64,000 nt of DNA from NCBI GenBank assembly GCA_949128115.1, contig OX421964.1, positions 44,804,601 to 44,868,600 of the forward strand, given 5' to 3'. Under the pieces are notes generated by a model, which saw nothing but the letters and a program-made list of their open reading frames with translations, did not search any database and had not been told where the DNA came from. This DNA comes from Anaspis maculata (taxonomy: Eukaryota; Arthropoda; Insecta; Coleoptera; Scraptiidae). The translations under genes were made by a program, and so were the position numbers. Numbering within the stretch: the stretch's first letter is position 1; each line of letters starts with the position of its first letter. This document shows, one piece after another, positions 54,541 to 64,000 of this stretch.

Positions 54541-57009
54541 CAGGGGGAAACAGAAAAAATAAACTGAAAATTTTTATCTTATGGACCAAAGCAGACGGAG
54601 TGTTGCAAATCACATTGTATGTCAGTCATTTTATGCTTATGGAATTGCTGTAAACGATTATGCTACAAAAATTGCCAATGGAATTCAGCGGGCCACCCAA
54701 GATGTTTTAGCAATTAGAATAAAAAAAATATCACCGCTCAAACTTAAACCAGACACCAAGCCTTAAACCAAGCCGAACTATTCATGAACAGCGGTTTCTT
54801 TTCAGACTTGATATAATTATTTCAAACAAAATGAAGAACTACTAGGTGGGTAGTGACTGGGAGTAGCAGGAGGAAAACAGTGTTACAAAAGGCTACTTTG
54901 TGCAACTGAAAATAGAGCACTTGATGCCACTTTTTTTGGCTGTCATGAATGACTTAAGCACAATTCAAATGCCAGTTTGTGCACTTTCTTATTTTTATTG
55001 AGTATAAATAAGGGCGAAATAGACATAGTCGTATGAAAAACATGGTGTTACAATTTCTTTTTGTGATACTCCTGCATTGCTTAACTCACCGCAATGCCGT
55101 AAAACCGTAAAACTTAGTCGCTTTACAAAAATCGTCATTGTAACACTAGTTTCGCAATATACTATTTATTTGCGCCCTGGTATAGCTTTCGCTGGGCGTT
55201 AATTCATTCAGACAATTTTCACGCCAGGAAGTTTGATCGAGTCAACGGGCTTGTGAGTTGATCTATCAATAACCGTTTCCGAGATCTCATAATGGCGAGC
55301 CAGAGGCCATTTGTGCTTGTACCAATCTATTCTGAAGGGCTTCCGTTTAGGTAGTAGGAGCCGTTAAATTCAATCAGCATGTCGATAACTCACTAAATGC
55401 CCAATAATTTCGATACCTTACTCCCTCCTGTTCTCGTAAATCAAGCACCTATTTGCCAACGTACCGTGACTATGTAAAAAAGTCCATTGTCCGATCATAA
55501 ATCAGCGGGTCGTAAAGGGCCTGGTGGGCTTCCACCACCATACCACACATCGTCTATCTTGTCTCAGAGCGCGGATCTGTCCTGGCTGGACTCCGGAAGC
55601 CACACAATGCGCCCGGAGCGGGGCAGGAAGTTCCAGATGCGTGATGACCGCATCCTGGAACGACCAACCGCAGCTACAATAAATCTTACAATAGCGTATA
55701 GGTAGAGCAACGCATCGGTAAGAATACATCATGGCCAAGCGAAGTCTAGGAACATGCAGCACTTTGTTATTTTTCTTGCCAGAAGGGGTAACTTGTACTA
55801 ACTTCACGAATTCATCACCATTTGAAGTACAGCAATTCACTTTTACTGCGTTGACCTAGTGAATGGTTTGTGTCATCGTGTCTGCAAGAGGGAGAGTTGG
55901 AGGCTGGTTTCGGGAAGAAACCCGTCACAGGAATATGATAGGACTGGGACATGCTTGGAAAGTTTATCCAGTGAACTGTTCTGCACCATGTACAGCCCAC
56001 TGCACAGAGGGCACCAGGCATAGAGAACAGCGAGAGTTCGCTCGCTCCGACTGTCAATTTCCAATTTGGTGTCGTTCAGCATTCCGTTAATTAACAATAC
56101 ACACATCCCGCGAGTGATTATTAGTTAGTCGGCGGTGTCCCGTACCCCACATAAACACCGCATCACAATCGAGTTTTATTCCTGTCACAGGAACTTGTCC
56201 GCATTTACATTTTAATAACTCCCCCGGCACCGGTCCTCGTCTGTCCCATCGCCAGCGAACATCCCGTGTCTGCGTCGTTCTTATGCTCCGTGCACACGGG
56301 GTGATTATCAATTTTCTACCAATTTGGTTTCGATTGTGTTGTGTTTTCATACAACGGACTAATGCGGATAACTTGCGGCGGCTTTCTGTGCCTGGAGTAT
56401 GTGGACGCATACAACACACAGTATACACGCAACACACACCACCATCCATCCAGCATTCGGTACTTTGTGGATGATGGGCCTCGTCCTAGTCAGTTTTGCG
56501 TGTGATGTGTAAATGGACATTATCATCATCATCGTCGTCATAATCACTGGCAGGGCAGAAAGGTGCACACGCATCACATCAGATACTCGCAGGCATGGAT
56601 GCAAATATGATTAACCATATACCTTGATTATCCAACGTCCAACGTTTCGATCGCTAATAACAATTGGACGTAATTGCGACAATATACGGACGTGTTTCTC
56701 GATAAATTGTCATATGGGGAAACACAGGACTCTGTTATAACGGAGCTGAGCCAACATATTGGTCGGGTGCGCGCAACGTGAGCGCTCCTACTGTATCAAC
56801 CAATCGAATTTGACAAAGTTGAACTTTGACCAATCGCGGGCTTGCGATACATGAGCATAAGGACCCCGCACGTTTTCTATGAAAAAGTGGTTTCGGTGAA
56901 TTTCGCAGAATTTTTTATATGTTGTTCACTATATGTTGTTCACTTGTATATTAGACTTCACTTAAGAAACATAAGCCCAAAAAATTAGACCCCTCCACAG
57001 TTTATCCCT
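54541..57009. other. Mostly unique sequence; one GC-rich open frame at 55496-55705
   Basis: 55487-55705 (plus) is an open frame in a locally GC-rich patch with GC-rich third positions, unlike the surrounding AT-rich DNA. Its translation (PPPYHTSSILSQSADLSWLD and onward) has ordinary protein-like composition but matches no family I know. It could be a host exon or conserved non-coding DNA. The rest, including an ACACAC/ATCATC-rich part at 56400-56560, shows nothing recognisable. Confidence 0.25.
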
Positions 57010-59685
57010 CGTAGTGCAAGCGGTACACCAGGATTATTAAAAAAAAGTGGCATTTGATGATACAAGCAAGCCACTTTGCATATTTGTTGTCTGCACCCAT
57101 TAGAGAAATTTGACCTGCAGTTCCTAAAAATTCATCCCTTAGGACCCGAAATTTGGGGAGGGGGAGGGGCTGTATCAGCTGTTGTATGTGAAATTCATGA
57201 TGTTCACCTGTGAGCTGTCAAAAATCCAAAATGGCGCCCATTCAAAACACTCAGGGGAATAAGTTATTGTGATTTTCTTTAGAAAACTCCTACGTGTCAC
57301 TAGCTAAGCACATGTTGTTCATCAGTGAACAACGACTAAAAAAGTTCCTTACACTATTGGTGGTATCTTGCATCGTTCAAAAGATATTCGACGCGAAACT
57401 GTTTCGGAACCGTTTTTGGACAATAGATTGAATACTTGAATAGGAGGAAAAACTTTGCATGTAGAATTGAAATAACCGACCTAAAGATATTTGTCTTGTT
57501 TTATGTAGTCATTTTTTATGGTTTAGATTGCGTGACCTGTCAATCCTGGTATATGGAGGGTCATAAATCCAAGATGTCCGCCGCTGTAGGGTTATTCAGA
57601 AAATTTCATGCTAACTTTGTCCAAAAGCGGAGGGGGGGGGGGCGAAAAACTCAAACATGGAAGGTCTACAAACGATAGGTTAACGCATTTGATCCAGAGT
57701 GCCAAATATCGAAAATTCAAAAGATCCAAAACGCCAAATATCTAAATTAAGTACAAAAGAGTCAAAGTACAAAAATCGACAGTACATAAGATCTAAAATT
57801 CGAAAGATCTATAGCATACGTCGTACAATGTGGAAAATTTCAAAGAATATAAATGGTTTCGAGTTTACTCCCTTTTCTTCAAATCCACCAATGAGAAAGT
57901 TGGTTTTTTTGACCCACCAGTTGAGGAGCTGGCTTTTGACTCAAGTTGCCTCCTCTCCAAACCTATCAAAAAGAGTTGGTTTTTGACTCAGATTCCTTGT
58001 TTCCAGACCCACCAGATAAAAATTGATCAATGATTCAGGTTTCCTCTATCTTTTCAGACCCTCTAGATGTGTCTAGACTCTGGAGTCGTCGACTGAGTCT
58101 TGGTTTGTAAGTTTGAACAAAAAGACTAAACTCGAGTCAAAAAGCAGCTTCTTATCTGATGGACTCAGCACAAACGGAGGAAACTCAAGTCAAAAAGCAT
58201 TTCCTGATCCAGTGAATCTGAAAAGAAGGAGAAAACTTGTGACCCTTTCTATGTTTGGTGGTTTGTATTTATATTTTGGACTTTTTGTATATTAGACATA
58301 CTAGATTTACATCTTAGGTGCTGTAACCTTTTGTATTTTAGATATTTCGCGTTTTGGATCAAATGCATTAGATATTTTCTTAGACTTTTTGTAATTGGAT
58401 CTTTTTTCCGCCACTCTATTTCCTCCTGTTTTCTGCAACAGTGCAACATTATTGAATAAAACGGTAGCAGAGCGAAAGATTTTTTCATTAGTTTTTATCA
58501 TGTAGGTGTCATTTTTCAATTAAAATTTCACGTAAGTACATTTACTTCAGATAGGTAGGTAGGTAGTTGGTATATCTCTCAAATTATTAAAGAAATAAAA
58601 ATGTGAGGAACTCTTCAGAATTATATAAGTAATGTACAGGTGCGGTAGATATTTATTATTTATCGAAATCCAACAATAAAGTTGGTATGAAATTTTTAAA
58701 CTTAGGTACAGAGGCGAACATCTTGGATTTATGACCCTTCATACATAGACCAGGAATGACAGATCACGCAATCTAAACTATAAAACATGACTACATATAA
58801 CAAAACAAATATCTCTAGGTCGGTTATTTTAATTCTACATGCAAAGTTTTTCCTTCTATTCAAGTATTCAACCTATTGTCCAAAAACGGTTCCGAAACAG
58901 TTTCGCGGCGGATATCTTTTAAACGATGCAAGATACCACCAATAGTGTAAGGAACTTTCTTAGTCGTTGTTCACTGATGAACAACATGTGCTTAGCTAGT
59001 GACACGTAGGAGCTTTCTAAAGAAAATCACGATAAATTATTCCCCTGAGTGTTTTAAATGGGCGCCATTTTGGATTGTTGACAGCTCACAGGTGAACATC
59101 ATGAATTTCACATAGAGCAGCTGATACAGCATCATCACCAAGTACAGACTGAAGCTATTTCACATTATTATTTCACTTCTATTTTCGAAAATTTGTAGGA
59201 TTTTTCTCGCTTGCCTGACTTCTGGGCCCATGGGTAGACCATATGGGCAAACGGGGTAACCAATCGTTTTTGTTTCATTTCATACGTCTTCATCGACCCC
59301 GAAAACCTAAGAATCGATACCCAACATATGTGTAATTGACGCTTACTTTGTAATTTTGACCTTCAGCTCTGATTTTCAAAGATGACGACTTAACTCGACT
59401 TCCGGTGACCGCACGAGAGTTTTGACATTGTCATTGTATCGAGGAGGTCTGAGTTATAAAGTTTTGACACCAAATACGCCTCAGCAGGTTTGGATGAAAA
59501 AGTTTGGTTTTTTTTTTTATAGTATTCCCTTCCCCTCCCCAAATCTCGGGTCCTAAGGGATGAATTTTTAGGAACTGCGGGTCAAATTTTTCTAATGGGT
59601 TTAGACAACAAATGTGCGAAGTGGTTGCTTGTATCATTAAATGCCACTTTTTTTTGCGTACCGCTAGCACTATCGGTTTATCCCC
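57010..59685. mobile_element. Large foldback with inner inverted clusters of short repeats and a repeat core
   Basis: Outer arms: about 57010-57595 and about 58705-59685, imperfect inverted repeats (for example GGTCATAAATCCAAGATGTC versus GAACATCTTGGATTTATGAC, and CAACGACTAAAAAAGTTCC versus its complement). The right arm is longer because of ~395 extra bases at 59131-59526 that are absent from the left arm. Inside lie degenerate short repeats of the type GATCCAAAACGCCAAATATC (about 57690-57830) and the same in inverted orientation (about 58260-58410). The core (57870-58250) has degenerate units with TTGACTCAAGTTGCCTCC wording. No coding frame is supported. Confidence 0.7.
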
Positions 59686-59789
59686 TACACGCCTAATAAG
59701 GTCCAAATCAGGAATTATCCCAAAAATTTCTAAATTCATAAAACTTGTTCAAAGCAAGGTTGTCATCATGGGAAAAATATTGACAAAAA

Positions 59790-60015
59790 TCTAATTTGTG
59801 AATTGGGGTAGTTATCGAGGAGGGTTGGGGGATCGAAAATGAAAAATAAAGTGAAATCTTGAAACTTTCGATTCTTTCGAAATCTGATCCAAGGAATAAT
59901 ATTGGAAAATCTTGACTGATGAGATGGGGGGGCTATCGAAGGAGGTGAGAGGGGGGGGGGCGAAATCAAAAAGACGAAGTGAAATTGTTGGAGCTTTCAG
60001 TTCTTCTAGAACCTA
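59790..60015. repeat. Degenerate tandem duplication of ~110 bp, G-rich
   Basis: Two units, starting near 59810 and near 59925, share GTTATCGAGGAGG / GCTATCGAAGGAGG, a G run, AAAGTGAAATCTTG / GAAGTGAAATTGTTG and CTTTCGATTCTTTCG / CTTTCAGTTCTTCTAG. Confidence 0.55.
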
Positions 60016-60407
60016 ACTAGGGTTCCTGACAAAAAATTATGTAAATAGATTGGGTGATTCAAAAACAGTGGACACCTACCACAAAATAATATTTGCGTGA
60101 GGAAAAAAGGAAATGGTTAGTAAGTATGTGCCCTGAATATAGGTATCGATCTTGTACTCTTTTTTCTGGCCCAAGTTGAATCCTGATTTATAAAATGAAT
60201 TGGAACCTGATCTTTTCAAGGTAGGATATCTAAAGCGTAAATACCTGAAGAATTGGAGATCGCCATAAAACGGAATATGGTGAAAATTGTTCTTATTCAT
60301 TGGAAAATGACAATACATGACGGGAAAATAAAATGTGTTTGAACCAAGGTTTGCACAAATTCTAATTTGGCGAAATCAACAAAAAACTCAGTCTACTTCT
60401 CACAAGG

Positions 60408-62428
60408 CTACCGTGGTCTGTTACCAGCATCCAAAGTTGTGTCAAGAAGCCTCAAGGAAGGATACTTGACATTATTTTCATGTCTTGCGTAGCCTAAGAA
60501 CCATAAAACACTAGCTATGTGAGCACATGAACCTAGATTTCGAGCTCCTGATTTACACATGCAATAATATCCAATTATAGGATCATCATTATCATTTTCA
60601 TCATCTCTTAGGTTCTCCGTTCTATAAGATATCCATAGCTGATATTTTGTAGCATTACGGAACCGTGAGTAGATTCTCGCGCGTATCAATCCATCATCAC
60701 CCAACTCATCAAATTCGAATACTTCAGTCGCTTCTCTTTGGAGTTTGTCTTGGATGTATGCCGGTGCTAAATTCACTTGATATACCCCAACAGTTAACTC
60801 CTTAAGGTAATCAATATCTAACCGAGGAAATTGCGTTGCATGATTTCCATTGAGTCGAATCCAACGAGCATTTCGGAGGTGAAGATTCTCTGCTCCAACT
60901 TTCCGTTGAAGCATGTTGGCATACGAGACCTCTGCAAAAGTTGTTGAGCTAAGGCTGCATTAGCTCCGTCCATAAAAATAGGCTCGCGATACCGATTGAT
61001 AATGGCGCCGGCAATTTTATAAAATTCGCCAAGGTTAGGGACATGACTAATTGGGATAGTATTTTGGAAAAACTTGAACATGGATTTTATATGTCCATTG
61101 CGAGCTTCTGTGATCCATCTTGTTTTGGTTATCAATCTGGATTCGTTTGCTTCATCAGTAGTGAATTGCCGTCGTCCATGCTGAAGAAGAGGTGGCATTT
61201 GGCAGTTGATTCCAAGGTTCTCCAACAAAGGTAGGGCATCTCGGTAGTCCCGGTCCACAATCAAGATATCACCATCCTGGAACCACTGGCGAAAGCCGTC
61301 CCTGTCTCTTTCAGCTTCATTTCGAATCATCGCCGCATCATTGTTTTGTCCGTCGGAAAAATAGGGACCATGTATATCCAAAATATATCCATCTGGAGCA
61401 ACGACCAGTGCCGGTTTCACCAAATGCCGCCCTTTATGCACGCAGTACGACTGTCGAAGTGCTCGGAAATTACCGCTCTTGGGAATATAACTGTATGTGC
61501 CATCTATATAAGCGATGGCTCGAGGGATGGCGATTTCAGAGTTGTACAGTGCATTCGAAAATTCAGTGACATGTTGTTGGATATATCTTTCACTTGTGAT
61601 AGCGTTTAATCCAATGTTTTGAGGCACAAATCTTCTCATAAGAGACTGCCTGACCAAGCTGACAGCCATGCTCACTGCTTGGCGACTAAGATAAACAAAA
61701 ATCACTCTCAAAAACTCGTCTGCTAACCATTGACGCAGCTTACACATGAACATGAGCAAATCTTTTTCACTGATGTAACGATTGATATTTCCAACAGGAA
61801 CGGGTTCACAGAAGCCGAATAAGTCTTGGAACTGATTCATCGTTATGCCAGTGATGCATCGAAATCCATCATCAGCTAGATTTTCCCAGGTGAACTTGGG
61901 TCTCTCTTCGATTGCTAAGTCTCGCATTTTCTGTAAGAATTGTGACAATTCTTGACCTTTGAGGCGATAAGGTCTGTGCGAATACCGCAATGTTTCAAGA
62001 AACATTTGTAGAATGTGCCCTTGTGCATTCAAATGGTTTGGACAACATCTTGTAGCCGAAGGAACAAAAATGTCAGTCTTCACATAAATATCGACACGAC
62101 AATCAATGGTCATTCTGTGTAAGTTGACTGGATCGTTGCAGATGAAACATGTTGTGCTTGTAGTTTGCCTCAGAATGTTGAGACGAACGCATTCAGGATC
62201 TCGTTCCATTTCTTCTATCTCTTGATTGATCAATCTGTTGCAATTCAAACATATCCTAGTTTCGTCATCAATTTCTAAAACAGGTCCTTCAAACTCTTCT
62301 CGTCGATAGATAGCAATGTTCATTTTATGTTCGTCGCGAGGTTCGTCGGCATTATCAAGTTTCACCATAACTTGAGCACGGAAAGCTTCGTTACAAATAT
62401 AGCATTGCAACTGGTTTCGGTAAGCCAT
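60408..62428 (-). pseudogene. DDE_Tnp_4-type transposase with N-terminal Cys motifs and C-terminal SWIM zinc finger, one frameshift
   Basis: Starts at the ATG 62428 (MAYRNQLQCYIC). The N-terminal 130 residues contain several Cys-x2-Cys pairs (Cys9/Cys12, Cys60/Cys63, Cys94/Cys97) as in zinc-binding regions. The DDE_Tnp_4 core follows: YIDGTYSYI (Asp 309), LIVDRDYRDA (Asp 392) and TEARNGHIKSMF (Glu 441), with the GLNAITSERYIQQH region before it. Near 60910 the frame shifts by one base; the continuation (60914-60408) has a conserved-looking FPRLDIDYLKELTVGVYQ segment and a SWIM finger C-x-C-x(n)-C-x-H (YCMCKSG...SCAHIASVLWFLGYARH). All three catalytic residues are kept. No terminal inverted repeats or target duplication were found, so a transposon copy with one lesion, a short unrecognised intron or an assembly error are all possible. 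Confidence 0.8.
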
Positions 62429-63660
62429 ATTTCACGATTTGGATTTTCAACAATTCAAGCTTTTTAGAACTTTTCGACTATGTTCAATTCTCTTGAAAGA
62501 ACACTCGATATTCTACAATAATTGATCAATATCAATAGTAATAGTTTAATGGCTAATAGGACAAACCAGGCCTGAAGCAAAAAAAAAAAAAAAAAAAAAA
62601 AGATCAATAAGCGGGCTATGATAACGTTATTTAATAACTTCGCACTTCACTCTCTAGCCGGCTCTATGATTTAGCATTGTGTGTCATTTGATCCTGGCAC
62701 AACGGTTTAAATCACATGATGATTGCGGTGTTGGTTGCGACTTTTGAAACATGTAGGAGAAACTCTCAATTTCTTTAAAATCAACCTCAACGGCCAGAAT
62801 TTCCATCCCTGGTTAACTTAAGGAAAAGGGTTAATGCCATAGATAGCATTGATCCAACAATGCTTGCTATATGGCGTTCACCCACAAGTTGGTTTCAGGG
62901 TAAAGTGAACCTGGCATAGAATACTGAGCAATGAGACAATCGCGGCTCAACCCCAGACGGCAACCTCTCGAAAACGTTGCCGTGGCAGTTTTACGGGGAG
63001 TGCGTAGACCCTGATGATCCCTAGATAGCTAAAAGCTAAGAGAATCGTAAGATTTACCGCTACGAGGCTAGAGATGCTACCATTGAGCCGCGGTTACTAC
63101 ATTCGCGGTGATTTTAGAATAATCCAACAGTTTCGGGTATGATTCCGGCGTGCTCTGTAGCCGGCGCCTCCCCCATTTAGGCTGATGTTTCTCACTCGGA
63201 CATTGGGATCTCCAGTTTTGTTTTACGAGCCGGAGCCACGCGTATGCTGTGGAATGCTCTGGAGCTTCGCAACTCGTAACACTGCGATCTAATGCAAACA
63301 GTCTAGAAGAACCGCGTGTGCTCTCGAATGCACGCGAGGCTCGCCACTTGCAACAATAATCTTGTGAGTGAAATTTTGATTGCAGGTTTTCACTATCTCG
63401 TCAAATCGTTGCATTAGATAGGATTTGCCAGTTTGCCACTGGCGTGCACGGTCTTTATACATAAATACATAGCCAAGCATAAAATACATAACAAAGCCAG
63501 TGCACACCAAAAGCAAACACGACCTGATAAACGACATGACGAGACAGTGAGCACCTGCAATAAAAATTTCACTAACAAGATATGAAACAACAAATTGGAA
63601 ACTGACAGAGCTGAACGGATATGTCATTATATTTGAGTGTGATTGTGTGCTGTGAAATCA
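62429..63660. other. Upstream region of the transposase; poly(A) run and an unexplained GC-richer segment
   Basis: A run of 23 A is present at about 62580-62602. From about 62850 to 63130 the sequence changes to a compact, GC-richer character with a hairpin (GACGGCAACCTCTCGAAAACGTTGCCGTGGC at about 62957-62987) and no coding frame. I cannot assign it. Confidence 0.35.
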
Positions 63661-63668
63661 GAGGTGAG

Positions 63669-64000
63669 CAGTGTCGGGCTGGTCCACCGGGCAACCGGGC
63701 AAATGCCCGGTAGGCCAATCCCCAGTTTGGAGGCCAAATTGTCCACATTTGGAAAAAATTGCACTTTGATGTTTTTTTTAAATCCAAATTTTCAATTTTG
63801 TATCAAAGTCTGGTCCACTTTTGTTTGTGCATATCATGCATTGATTATTTCTTAGTAGTCACTTATCGTGGAATGACAAGATTGTATGTGTGAGGCTCCC
63901 GCTGCTCAGGGCCGTCTCACAGGGCCGTCTTATAGTCTTCGTAGGCCCTAGGCACATTTCACATGGTGAAGGACAAGCTGGTATCAGGGAATTAAGCACC
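63669..64000 (+). mobile_element. Probable start of a hAT-like/MITE repeat, cut by the window edge
   Basis: CAGTGTCGGGCTGGTCC at 63669 followed by CCGGGCAACCGGGCAAATGC and GCCCGGTAGGCC, and CAGGGCCGTCTCACAGGGCC near 63906 with CGTAGGCCCTAGGCAC, are wordings I associate with terminal regions of hAT-type elements and their MITEs. The other end is outside the window, so this is only a suggestion. Confidence 0.3.

Noticed and set aside
59905..59945. CTGATGAG followed by CGAA as a hammerhead core
   Set aside because: The stem II pairing and the GAAA segment are missing, and the site lies in a G-rich tandem duplication.
1..64000. CRISPR arrays, bacterial operons, rRNA genes
   Set aside because: None seen; all identifiable coding content is eukaryotic transposable-element sequence.

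Overview
The window looks like an AT-rich, transposon-packed stretch of an arthropod, most probably insect, chromosome. It holds an errantivirus-type retroelement with an envelope gene, a P element, a Penelope-like element, a jockey-like LINE, a pogo-like element, a tRNA-derived SINE and many foldback/MITE elements. I see no rRNA operon, no bacterial gene organisation and no recognisable host gene. Species assignment from sequence alone is not possible; the mixture would fit a hemipteran, but that is a guess.

Layout. 1-17 kb: short inverted-repeat elements, a full-length ~1.1 kb palindrome (5.5-6.6 kb), a decayed pogo-like DNA transposon with a PHD-like tail (7.1-9.9 kb), a foldback with a MITE in its loop (12.7-13.4 kb) and an odd ~2 kb element whose ends are inverted clusters of short degenerate repeats (15.2-17.3 kb). 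17.9-31.7 kb: a three-level nest. A jockey-like LINE (minus strand) is split inside its reverse-transcriptase domain by an LTR retroelement (19137-31119, plus strand, identical 207-bp LTRs, 4-bp target duplication). That element is itself split in pol by a second LTR element (23540-27799, minus strand, 5-bp target duplication). 31.7-45.5 kb: unique-looking sequence with foldbacks, hairpins and a diverged duplication. 45.6-47.4 kb: a SINE with a 12-bp target duplication and another palindrome copy. 47.4-51.3 kb: a P element (30-bp terminal repeats, 8-bp duplication, three-exon THAP transposase, no visible lesion) sitting in the 3' part of a Penelope-like element. 57.0-59.7 kb: a second foldback with hierarchical repeats. 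60.4-62.4 kb: a DDE_Tnp_4 + SWIM zinc-finger transposase with one frameshift. The last 350 bases look like the start of another repeat.

The most notable gene content is in the outer LTR element. Between the RNase H and integrase parts of its pol there is a complete macro domain of the OARD1/TARG1 type (ADP-ribosyl-ester hydrolase), with the family's catalytic lysine and aspartate at the expected 41-residue spacing. The same element has a canonical -1 frameshift heptamer between gag and pol. It also has a leader micro-reading frame that ends in a GTAAGT splice donor and can be connected, in frame, to the envelope reading frame. The retroelement therefore appears to combine structural, replication, ADP-ribose-removal and envelope functions.
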